Below, piece after piece: positions 10,405 through 20,618 of a DNA stretch of 36,239 bases. The stretch's first letter is position 1, and each line of letters opens with the position of its first letter. Origin of the DNA: Terfezia claveryi. Lineage: Eukaryota > Ascomycota > Pezizomycetes > Pezizales > Pezizaceae. The notes under the pieces are model-generated. The model did not search any database. It was not told the origin of the DNA and saw only the letters and a program-made list of their open reading frames with translations. Location: positions 1 to 36,239 of the forward strand of contig WHUX01000371.1 in the NCBI GenBank assembly GCA_015179025.1, written 5' to 3'. The position numbers and the translations under genes are program-made.

Positions 10405-13223
10405 TTAACTGATTTACAGGAATCCAGTAAGGCAATCGGTCAGGTAGGATCATGTTTGGGTGTACTTATATACAATAGTTACGAGTTCAGATTGGTTGCC
10501 CAAGTACATGCTCTTTTGTTCACACCTGGTACAAATACACAGTCCCTTTCAAATAAGATTGATTATGAAGTAAACAACCAGAGCAAGAACGAGGCAGTGC
10601 TTGGGTCTTAGTTTCTAAATTATGATATAAAAGACACCTATATACCCCTTCCTCTCTGTGCAACCAGACTAGCAGTCTTTTAGCAATCGTTCGATCGTAG
10701 CTCACTCAAGGTCAGTAATGTTCCTACAACTGATAGTTCTTGTTAAGTTTAGTATATTCGGATCGGATACTCATCCATCCCTGCCACTGGAATTTGGTCT
10801 CGTCCAAGTCGTCTGCTGTTCTGGAACACACGAAACGGTACTCCTAGGTAGTAGTACTGTTTGCTGGGGTTACCCTCAACTCACATTAGTGCGAATCCCG
10901 GTTCGAACAAAATAGCAAAGACATTACATGAATCGGTTGCCTAGCCAGTCAAGCAGCTTTTCGTACGAATGATATAGACACTCCATATTATGAATGTCTA
11001 TGGGCATCGAACTCATAAAACGCCCTTCCAGTCATGTTTATTGACCTTTTGTGCATTATATTGTTGAAGCCTAATGAATCCATGTTTCGAACTGGTGCGG
11101 AGTTCTCCCATTTTATATATAGAATTCAATTTTGTGTTTGGGAGTCTACATTGATGTTAGGTAGATAAACAGCAGGAAGATGTCAGAGCTCCACCGTGGG
11201 TTCTGGTTTGAGAAGTGGATGATCAATACTACTACTACCGGTCCCATGGGGGAATTATTAAAAGTTCGGCTGTAATGCAACGGCTATTGGAAAAAAAAAG
11301 GAGTGTATCATAGCTCCCGCTGACACATTTTGGAGTGAGGATGGAGAAACCATTACCTACCGGGAAATAACAGTCTTTCTAAGCCAGTTGCGTACATTAG
11401 TTAGAACACCAGTTCCAAGACGATTGTTTGACTAGCCATCCCCTATGTCGATATACATATATTCACTCAAAGATAACTATGGAAGTCGGTAAAACCTAAT
11501 GCAATATTCCCTTGGTTATTGAGCAATCTATGTCACAGAGTTGATGGGTCAATTCAATGGAAGGCAATATGTCTCCATAAATATGAGATGCTAATTCGGA
11601 AATTTCTCCAGTACTTGGGAGGCCGATAGTGGTAGCAGTTCTAATTTGTCCATGGTGGGCTTGTTATATCAGCCATGCCATATCACAAGTCCAAACTAGG
11701 AGTCATATGGACCGGTAAGTATTCACAAAGCTACTTCTGATATCTATGTATTGAAAGATTAACTATTTTCTAGTCTTGCCCTTGGCTTTTTTTTTGCCCT
11801 TTTCTGATATTGTTCAACCCTTTCACATACATATTCTCTAACATATTATATGGGGAAGTTTGGGAAACAGAGAGGCTTTCAGACCTACTAAAGAGTGAGA
11901 CTGCAGTATCTGGCATGGAGGAACTCACTGTTGTATCGGAGGCAAATTGCAATCGGCATAGCACGGAAAGAGTTCAAATATTCTGCAAAGTCAAGGGTAC
12001 AATGATAATACAGACACCGAGTCTGATTGGAAGGATCCTGCAGTCAAGTCTGGACCATTTGCCTCCCATTCGACTATGACAGCTAATTTGCGTTATGCAT
12101 TCCGATGCAGCTTTGCAAGAGTCCAGGCATGCCTGCAGGCTGTGGCATAGCTTTTTCGGAGTAGGAGATCATAAGGAGGATTCGCTGTTGAGAAAGTCAA
12201 GCGAGAAGAGAATTCTATTGTAACACTGAGACGTCTCGTCATTCCCGGAACTTGTCCCAACGAAAGCAGGGCAGCAAAAAGAGTTTACATGCCACCAGAA
12301 TAAACAAGCTGGACTGAGGATGATGTATGCACGGCATTGAAAGAGATGTACCTGATGCCAACTTTCAAACAAGTTTCCAATGGCGAGCATTGCTAGATAT
12401 TGTTGTAGGTGTAAAAAAGTAGTCAGGAAAGTCAATCCTATTTATATATGCTACATATGTACCTACTCTTGTACCAGGAGCTGGAATCACAATTATGACA
12501 GTAACCTTTGGTAGCTCTACAACACGATTTGATGGGAAGGTTGTCAGGAATTGAAAGGTAGTACAGCTGTATGGTCTCCAGATACAGAATGTCAGGCACT
12601 GCCAGTTCTGGGTAATGTGGTACATGCCAGTTTTGAAAGCTTTCAAGCATATATTGGCGGCTTAGTTGCCAGAGAGCTGAAGGACCGCATAGCTATCAGA
12701 TGAAGCAGCAAAGCACCATCGGCCAGCTCTTCTATCACTTGAGGAGCTACGGCAGTTCCCACTTCAGTTGTGCTCTGACTGCTCCCTCCCTCCCTACCTT
12801 GCCCTTAGCCTTATGTTCAATGCTATTGATCACACAACCAAAGATACACAGGGCCCGGCACATCATCCCAATCCTCTTATTCAGTTCGGACTGTAGAGTC
12901 GAGGGGGGTTCAGTTCCAAGAGGCTATATCACAACAGTTACGGAAGAAGTTGGATGCACAGAGTTCCCATGAGCGGACAATCAAACACCCGCACCCGCCG
13001 GAACTGGGGCAGGCGGACCGGCCTGGTGAGGTAGGCTTGCTAACTAGCTTATCGAGGAGAATTCTTGTTTCATCCTTTTTTCTTACGGCTTATACCTGGT
13101 GATTGTCCACCTACGGGGGAAAGAGAGACCCGATGTTTTATATCTAAATCTCACGATGCATTGGAAGGATCTCTCAAGCGTCTCATTGTTTACTTTCATT
13201 GAAGAGATAACGTCCACTCACTA

Positions 13224-13271
13224 CAGCACAGCACAGCACAGTCCAGCACAGCACAGTCCAGCACAGCACAC
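13224..13271. repeat. 15-bp minisatellite (GCACAGCACAGTCCA)
   Basis: Just over three copies of a 15-base unit built from CAGCA subrepeats run from about 13224 to 13271, about 370 bp before the allantoinase start. The period is a multiple of three, so an open frame crosses it, but the surrounding frame has no coding character. Confidence 0.8.
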
Positions 13272-13414
13272 AATACAAGCTGAAGCACTTATTTCACTGA
13301 AGTATATACAAAAAACACGGTTTGAGTCATTCGATCCGGTTCAGACTACATTCGGTGTTACCTACGCCCTATTCTTATCAGTGTCGGCAGATACCTACGA
13401 AGTGCATATTAGCT

Positions 13415-13434
13415 TTATCACTGATAAGGATAAA
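13415..13434. promoter_or_regulatory. Cluster of three GATA-factor sites upstream of allantoinase
   Basis: Within 20 bp there are a reverse GATAA (TTATC, 13415-13419) and two forward copies, GATAAG (13423-13428) and GATAAA (13429-13434), about 210 bp before the chosen start. Fungal nitrogen-catabolite genes, including purine-use genes, are activated by AreA/NIT2-type GATA factors that prefer closely spaced GATA sites. The sites are visible; control by nitrogen status is inferred. Confidence 0.5.
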
Positions 13435-13643
13435 TTCGGGAAAAATAAAGTGGAAGAAGATTGCAATTGGCAGCGAAAGAGGGGAGCTTAAGTACGGAGT
13501 TTTTGCAACTACTTTGGATGAGAGTTCCTGGAGATCATATTCTAAGGAGTCCAATGACTGGCTCAGGAGATATACTCAAAAATATCGCTTCAATCTAATT
13601 TTGGATTTTGAAGTTTGAATTCCCCAAAATCAATTCGGCCAAA

Positions 13644-15150
13644 ATGGGAACCACCAACGATGTCGTCAATTTTGAGTACGCTTTCCCGATAGTCATGGTC
13701 TCTACCCGCACAATCCTCCATGGCTCCCATAACGAAACACCTGGCACAATTGTCATCTCCCCACAAACCGGAAAGTCCTCTCCGTACACTCCTCCATCCT
13801 CCCTCCAACGCTGTTCCCGCCAGGGGCAACATACATTGACTACACCCCCAAAGTGATCATGCCCGGGCTCGTCGATGCTCATGTTCACCTCAACGAGCCT
13901 GGCTGGCGCACGGAGTGGGAAGGGTTTGAGACCGGGACCCGAGCAGCTGCATTCGGAGGGGTAACTACGCTGATTGACATGCCCCTCAATGCTATTCCAC
14001 CAACTACCACCGTGGAGAACTTCGATTTGAAGATCAACGCTGCAAGGGGACAGTGTTGGGTTGATGTAGGATTCTACGGGGGAGTGATTCCAGGAAACGA
14101 GGATGAGCTAGTCGCATTAGTAGATAAAGGTGTCAAAGGGTTCAAATGCTTCCTCATCGAGTCCGGCGTTGAAGAGTTCCCCCCCGTATCTAACGAAGAC
14201 ATCAAGATCGCCATGGAGAAGTTAAAAGACCAACCAACCGTCCTCATGTTCCATGCAGAAATGATTCCCCCCCTCACCATGTCCGTTGGTGACAGCGTAC
14301 TCCATGGAGACCCACCCCTTGCACCATCCGGTGCCCTCAACTCATACAGTACCTTCCTCGACTCCCGCCCCCCCGCGCTCGAGACCTACGCAATTGACAA
14401 CATTATCAATCTAGCTTCTGCCGCGCCAAATCTGCCCTTGCACATCGTCCATTTATCCGCAGTTGAAGGCTCCCACTACTCCGCGCAGCACGAGAGAAAG
14501 GGGTTAATATAACTGTCGAAACATGTTTCCACTACCTTGCCCTCGCAGCAGAAAACATCAAGGATGGGGATACACGCCATAAATGTTGTCCTCCAATCCG
14601 ACAAGCTCGTAACCAGGAAGGTCTGTGGGAAGCCTTGAAAGCGGGGGAGATTGCAACGGTGGTGAGCGATCATTCACCTTGTACTCCCGACCTGAAACTC
14701 TTCTCTGAAGGTGACTTTTTCCAAGCTTGGGGTGGAATATCAACTGTGGGATTAGGTCTAAGCGTTTTGTGGACGGAGGGACGACCCAGGGGGATCACAT
14801 TGGAAGATATTAGTCGATGGACTGCATACGCTACCGCAAAGCAGGTTGGGTTACTAGGGCAGAAGGGTGCGCTGGAGGCAGGGTGGGATGCTGACGTGTG
14901 TATTTTCGACCCGGAAGCCTTGTTTAAAGTGACACATTCGGAAATGCATTTCAAAAATAAGGTCACACCCTATGAGGATAAGATTCTGAATGGAGTTGTG
15001 GAGGAGACATGGTTAAGGGGTAAGAAAATTTATGCAAGCGAGAGTGGGTTTGTAGAGAAGGCAGGTGCACAGGGAGAGTTGCTTTTGGGAAAGAGGAAGG
15101 ATATTGGAGGTATCCAGGCGATCCCTGTGGATGCTTTGCCGTTGAACTAA
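13644..15150 (+). CDS. DAL1: Allantoinase, frame broken by two single-base deletions
   Basis: Opens the hydantoin ring of allantoin to give allantoate in purine catabolism. The N-terminus includes VMVSTRTILHGSHNETPG. The dihydroorotase-like metal site follows: GLVDAHVHLNEPG at 13868, VKGFKCFLIESGVEEFP with the Lys expected to be carboxylated, MFHAE, LHIVHLSAVE and VVSDHSPC. The closing part (WDADVCIFDPEALFKV) is the usual amidohydrolase C-terminal beta domain. Frame slips are needed near 13772 (after SPQTGK) and near 14470 (after HLSAVEG); one added base at each restores continuity, giving 502 codons from ATG 13644. An in-frame ATG at 13608 would add 12 residues. No introns are seen. Catalytic residues all appear present, so I read the breaks as consensus errors, not inactivation. 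A GATA cluster lies upstream. Confidence 0.88.
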
Positions 15151-16138
15151 ATTCCAGAGTAGGTGTTGGAATCAGGTGAGATAAAGTGGGACTTGCACTT
15201 GTGGGTTTAGTTATGGCGAGCCTTTATATCTCTTTTGTTTTGTGTCACTTAGACTTGAATTTACTTTCTGTTTTATTGCGTTCGATGTATTGGTTGTGCT
15301 AACATTTTTATGTCGGACGTGGTGTTTTATTATATCTGAGTTTATTCAGTGGAGAATGCTTGTGGAGTGAGATGTATACTATACAATCATGAACAATATA
15401 ACTGTATTAATTGAGTCTTACCAGAGTTTACATTACAAGTAGTAGATGGAATCGCGGCGTCGTTTTCATCCATCTTCGGCCAATAGTGACATATATCCCT
15501 ATAACACATATCCCTATACTTATGGAGACCAAGAAAGATCTAAAATGCCGTCCTTCTCCGCAATACTATTCAGGGTAAAACTCATCAGATAGGCTCCACA
15601 GTTTAGATAATATATAAATATAACAGCTCATGGATAACAAACACGAGAACTTCCTGTGAGACCCGGCAACTGCAGCTCGGTTGCTATGTTGAAACGTTCA
15701 AGAGAAGGAGGATAGATGTGAAGGTATGTGTGTCGTAGAGTCCTTCTTTTTCTTGCCTCCCGAAACCTTGGTTTGTTTTATAGTGCTCCTACAATGTAGG
15801 TTAGGTGTTTCAGCTAAAAGCAAGAATGTATTCAGGTGTAGGCATGTAAACTCCGAAAAAAAGGTGCACGTAAGCAAGTAGAACACAAACGGACAGGTAT
15901 GCATGTATATTGTACATATATAGTACACGTTATACTTAGAATTGTAATTGAGGCAAGTAAGCAGCTGTTTCTCGTTCCTAGTCACAAGCCTGCGGAATCC
16001 CCGGACTAGGCCGGATGAGCGCTCATAGTATACTTGCACTGGTGGAACGGGTACCAGTGCAGCAGCTGCCTATCAGTATCTCCTTTTTTTTCTTAACCTA
16101 CCAGATACTTAATCTCCTCACACTACTATATATTCTCC
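15151..16138. other. Convergent intergenic region
   Basis: About 990 bp between the ends of allantoinase (plus) and RPC9 (minus). It is AT-rich, with a copy of the TTCAGGGTAA motif at 15569 and a repeated CATATCCCTATA-type pair near 15492-15518. No coding sequence is supported. Confidence 0.6.
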
Positions 16139-16828
16139 TTACTCCTCCATCCCACCATCCTCTCCTTCATACCCCCCTTCCTCCCGCTCCCCCTGCCCCT
16201 CCCTATACCCATCCTCCTCCCCCTCCACCGCCTCCTCACCCCACTCCCCACCAAAATACTTCTTCACACAATCCAACACCATCCCCTGCTCTTCCTCATT
16301 CATCCTCGCCTCGACATCCTCCACCACCAAATATAGTTCTGCCTGCGACTCCGGGCGGTTATTAATCATCATCAACAGCTCTGGTTTTTCAAAGTAGATA
16401 TGTGGCGGTAATGAGGATAGGAAGCCCGCTATCCGTTTCTCGAGATCTTTGAGTGTTACTTTTGGGCTGGGGCTCTGCGGATCTATAGTGGCGGTGGCTT
16501 TGGGTGGAGATTCGAGAGGAGGCCAAGTTGATGGGTCGTGGTTGGGAAGAGAGGTGAGATAGGTGGTTAGTTCGTGCATGACGGTTTCGAGGTTCCCGGC
16601 TTTGAGAGCCCGAGCGGGGCCGTGGGTGAGGTGTACATGGGTATATTTTTGGCGGAGGGATTGTAGGTGGCAGAGGACTTCGTGGTTGGTGAGGTGCGCG
16701 GAGCGGGGGGTGATGACCTAGGTGAGGCGGTCAGATCAAGGTCAAAGAACCCTGAGGTGGTATTTCCTCGGGCCCCTCAATCATGGGGGATCCGGATAAG
16801 AGCATCGGGTTGATGATGGTACCTTCAT
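16139..16828 (-). CDS. RPC17: RNA polymerase III subunit RPC9 (C17, Rpb4-like)
   Basis: Stalk subunit of RNA polymerase III, partner of the Rpc25 (Rpb7-like) subunit, acting in initiation with TFIIIB in the nucleus. The first exon is only six bases (ATGAAG, 16828-16823), followed by a 105-bp intron (16822-16718; GTACCA donor, CACCTAG acceptor). Exon 2 opens VITPRSAHLTNHEVLCHLQS, matching the MK(I/V)..(A/R)SA.L(S/T)N.EV start of the family, and continues with the HRDC-like domain (LTTYLTSLP...VTLKDLEKRIAGFLS and INNRPESQAELYLVVEDVEA). An acidic Gly/Glu-rich tail (GEEDGYREGQGEREEGGY) closes the protein. The spliced frame is exactly 194 codons plus stop. The start was decided by the micro-exon, because the first Met in exon 2 would remove the conserved N-terminal helix. 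Confidence 0.82.
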
Positions 16829-18741
16829 GACGGCCAGGAATCGCTTGCCAGAGGAAAGCCGGAGCCAGATTACTTGCGAATGGCTTGAGGGAAGAACGTG
16901 TTAGCGTGTGGCTGGGTTGGAGATCGGACTATAAAACTAGGATACAACGCTAGACCTTAAGTGGGTTAGTCTGAATATTTTAAAAGCATTACCCTCAACT
17001 CACTCTCTATGGGATGTTTACAAAGAATACTTTTATGCTCATCATATATGAATGGTAAAGGGTTGTAAGAGTGTCTATAAAGAACCAAAAATCAGTATAA
17101 TCGGGAGAAAACAATTGCTCAACTTATCTTGCAGTTTAATAAGTCATCTGAAGGCAATACGTTATATAGAAATACTGTAAATAACTAATCATGTTACAGT
17201 GCATATAACAAGAAGTTATGTGTGCATATCAAGGCATATGCAGGAATATGTGTTTTTTCCCAAATAGCAAGGTAGAAAAGAACTGCAACCAACTACTATT
17301 GTAGTATACCTTCATAAGCTTGTAGAATCTTAGATAATCCCTAGTCTCGATCATAAGTCCCTAGCCCATTACCCTAAAAAACCGTCTCTAGTAGTAGGAA
17401 ACAAGCTTGGTATAACATTGCCTTGGCAATATATGACATGGTAATACGGAGCTTGTTGGAAAAATGACAGGGCTACGAGTAGCAATAATACGTGCGACGG
17501 ATAAATAGATGTATGACCAGTCAACCGACAAGGAGAATATGTACAGACATGCAAGATGTACGTAGGTACTCCGTACAGTAGTGGTTCATGTACGGGGGAT
17601 TTCCTTTTGGCACCTTGGCAAGAGCACTCATTGGCCGACCGCCTGGTGGCGTCACAAGTTTCAGAGTACGAGCCTGTACGACAGGAGAAAAAGAAGTATA
17701 TGTGCACGTGTATATACCGTACTAGTCTTGTGAGGAATATGGAACGAGCGTTGACACTTGCCATAGCCCAGCCCTAAAGTCTACTACAGTGCGGGTACAA
17801 CTAATGGATCCACTCTTGTACAGGTACCAGCGGAGGTTACGAATAATATATTAATATGGCAAGTTGAACTGGGAACTGGCTTCAGCCTGGCCCAGCTGCT
17901 TGAAGCAGAAATAATTGAGATGTATGGTGCATGTTGGTCTCGTGCCCTCTCCATATTCCGACTGATCGAGACTAATCTCCATCAGCTGATGCATGGAATC
18001 ACGATCGATATCGATCTAGATACTCCGTATCCCAATTAGTATTACCAATTAGTATTATATATTGTCAAGGACTAGCCCAACTTCCATCAACCGTTGTTTG
18101 TTCCGTTCCGTTCACGAAAGCGACCCTAATGAAGATACCTTTGTCGTTGATCCAATTTGTTTGTCCACAGTCGTCCCATGAGGGGGGGAAGTACCTACCC
18201 CACACGCATAGAGATCTGATACCCGTAACCGCAACCAGACTAACCGTAACCTACAGTAGGTCGCGCGGCAACTTCCCTTACCTGACTTTAGTCTATGCGA
18301 TCGACTAGAGTCTTGGCATGAGACTAACCTGACTTCAGGTGTTCACGCTATCGCAGCCCATGACTAAGCTAGCCTATGCATGTTCAACTCAGCTACCGTA
18401 TAAGGATGCAGCCATGTGGTACGGCATAATACCACACTGCCGAGGCTGCAAAGTTCACGAGGTGCAACCAGGCGACTGAAACCGTCTCCGAGGGAATATC
18501 ACTGGCAGTTCGGCCCCCAATGTTGCCTCCTCCCGCGAACCTTACTCCAACTCACTTAACCTCATTAAACCCTAATGTCTTAGTCCGTAGCAAGATGGCC
18601 CACAAGGCTTTCAATCCTCTGTCGTTGTATATATTCTTGGAAAGAAGGTTACATAGTTGCAATTGCGAGTTTATACTTTTTCTTTTGCTAGTCTAGGTGA
18701 AAACAATCACCTGTTCATCATTCCTTTATTACTCATTGATC
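16829..18741. other. Gene-free interval upstream of RPC9 and isocitrate lyase
   Basis: About 1.9 kb with divergent genes on either side. No coding sequence is supported. It holds TTACCCTCAACTCAC at 16990, TACTCCGTA at 17568 and 18021, and a tandem CCAATTAGTATTA pair near 18034-18058. The isocitrate lyase promoter occupies its right part. Confidence 0.6.
18628..18635 (+). promoter_or_regulatory. TATA-like element of isocitrate lyase
   Basis: TATATATT lies 107-114 bp before the start codon of a highly regulated metabolic gene, a usual spacing for a fungal TATA box with a short leader. It stands alone in its neighbourhood, but the region is moderately AT-rich, so the call is tentative. Confidence 0.35.
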
Positions 18742-20618
18742 ATGTCTCAACCTATAAACATCGATGCCGAAGCGGCTGCTTTCCAGGCGGAGGTTGCTGC
18801 GGTCAAGGGGTGGTGGGGCAACTCACGATGGCGACATATGAAGAGACCATTTACGGCAGAGCAGATTGTTGCTAAAAGAGGCACTTTGAAGATTCAATAC
18901 CCAAGCAATGACCAGGCAAAGAAGTTATGGAAGATTCTGGAGGACAAGTTTGAAGTTTGGAGTTTCCTGGTAGATTTGAAGTGCTGAAAGGATATACTGA
19001 TATGAGTCACAGGGCAAAACCGCGAGCTACACATATGGATGTTTGGATACGGTGATGGTGAGCCAGATGGCCAAGTACCTCGATACTGTCTATGTATCTG
19101 GATGGCAGTGCTCGTCAACAGCGAGCTCAACCAACGAGCCTTCGCCAGATTTGGCGGATTATCCTATGGTAAGTTGAAGGATCATAAGCTTTGTTATAAA
19201 ACGGAGTATTAATGATTGAGGGTAATTCAGGATACTGTTCCAAACAAAGTCCACCAGCTTTTCATGGCTCAGCTCTTCCATGACCGCAAACAAAGGGAGG
19301 ACAGGTTCTCAAAGCCAAAGTCACAACGGCCAGCGACTCAGATTGACTACCTTAGGCCAATCATTGCTGATGCGGACACTGGACATGGTGGTCTTACTGC
19401 TACCATGAAACTCACAAAGTTGTTCATCGAGAAGGGTGCTGCTGGTATTCACATTGAAGATCAGGCTCCAGGAACAAAGAAATGCGGTCACATGGCCGGT
19501 AAAGTATTGGTACCAATTAGTGAACATGTCAACCGCTTGGTTGCCATAAGAGCACAGGCAGATATCATGGGTAGGAATTCCCCATTGCTTTTTTTGGGGG
19601 GGACGATATCTAATATATAACGGGAATAGGCGTCGATCTTTTGTCTATTGCTCGCACCGACTCTGAGGCTGCTACTCTCATTACCTCTTCAATTGACCCT
19701 AGGGACCACGCTTTCATTCTTGGATGCACCAACTCATCTCTCCAGCCTCTGCACGTTGTGATGACTCAAGCTGAAGCTGTGGGCAAGGCTGGTGCCGCTT
19801 TACAAGCCGTTGAGGACGCTTGGGTGGCTGCTGCCAACATTAAGCTCTTCGACGATGTCGTCATTGATGTCATTAAGGCTAGCTCATACCCTAACAAGAC
19901 CGGCTTGATGGCTGAGTATAAGAAGGCTGTTAAGGGAAAGAGCAATGCTGAAGCCAAAGTTATTGCCAAGGGCCTCACCGGGAAGGACATCTTTTTTGAC
20001 TGGGATTCTGCTAGGACACGCGAGGGCTACTACAGATACCAGGGAGGAACACAATGTGCGATTAACCGTGCTGTCGCCTATGCTCCATACGCAGACTTAC
20101 TCTGGATGGAGTCCAAGAAGCCTGACTATGCCCAGGCAGCTGAATTCGCGCAAGGGGTCCATGCCATCTGGCCGCACCAGAAGCTTGCTTACAACTTGTC
20201 CCCCTCATTCAACTGGAAGGCAGCTATGCCTAGGAATGAGCAAGAGACATACATCAAGCGCCTCGGAGCTTTGGGATACTGTTGGCAGTTCATTACCCTT
20301 GCGGGTCTCCACACCAACGCATTGATCTCTGACACATTTGCTAAGGCCTATGCCAAGAGGGGGATGGCGGCGTATTGTGAGCTTGTGCAGGAGCCAGAGA
20401 TGGAGAATGGAATTGATGTCGTCACTCATCAGAAATGGAGTGGTGCGAACTACGTCGATAATATGTTGAAGATGGTGACGGGGGGAGTGAGCTCTACGGC
20501 GGCGATGGGTAAAGGTGTCACGGAGGAACAGGTTAGTCATAATTTCCCTGCTGTGAAGCTCCGGTTGGAGCTTTGGATGGGCTTGCTAATTTTTATGTGA
20601 ACATAGTTCAAGCACTAA
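18742..20618 (+). CDS. icl1: Isocitrate lyase
   Basis: First enzyme of the glyoxylate cycle: cleaves isocitrate to glyoxylate and succinate, needed for growth on acetate or fatty acids. Exons: 18742-18954, 19013-19168, 19231-19570, 19630-20531 and 20607-20618, with introns of 58, 62, 59 and 75 bp. The last exon is only 12 bases (FKH and stop). The coding length is exactly 540 codons plus stop, against about 538 in Aspergillus. Visible signatures are [50 protein letters not shown], the catalytic KKCGHMAGK at residues 206-214, YNLSPSFNW and [20 protein letters not shown]. The first intron uses a GTTTGG donor: that choice gives [15 protein letters not shown], which matches the family length, whereas the later GTAGAT would add five residues. 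No SKL-type peroxisomal signal is present at the end. Frame and motifs are intact. Confidence 0.95.

Larger units (their letters stand above)
9054..13400. other. Long gene-free stretch
   Basis: About 4.3 kb with no recognised protein. The longest frame with protein-like composition is at 9946-10404 (minus) and is listed separately. The remainder is AT-leaning, with short frames lacking conserved motifs, scattered GTACAGTA-type motifs and a TTACCCTCAACTCAC copy at 10868. Frames near 11810-12079 and 12365-12970 were read and gave no family. I see no long terminal repeats and no reverse transcriptase or transposase signature. Confidence 0.6.

Noticed and set aside
10890..11095. GGTTCGAAC and GTTTCGAACT, resembling tRNA T-loops or B boxes
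   Set aside because: No acceptor stem, anticodon arm or A box can be folded at the right distance around either.
13099..13618. Overlapping plus-strand frames of 98-130 codons before allantoinase
   Set aside because: They run through the minisatellite and the GATA cluster, have no conserved motif, and sit where the allantoinase promoter should be.
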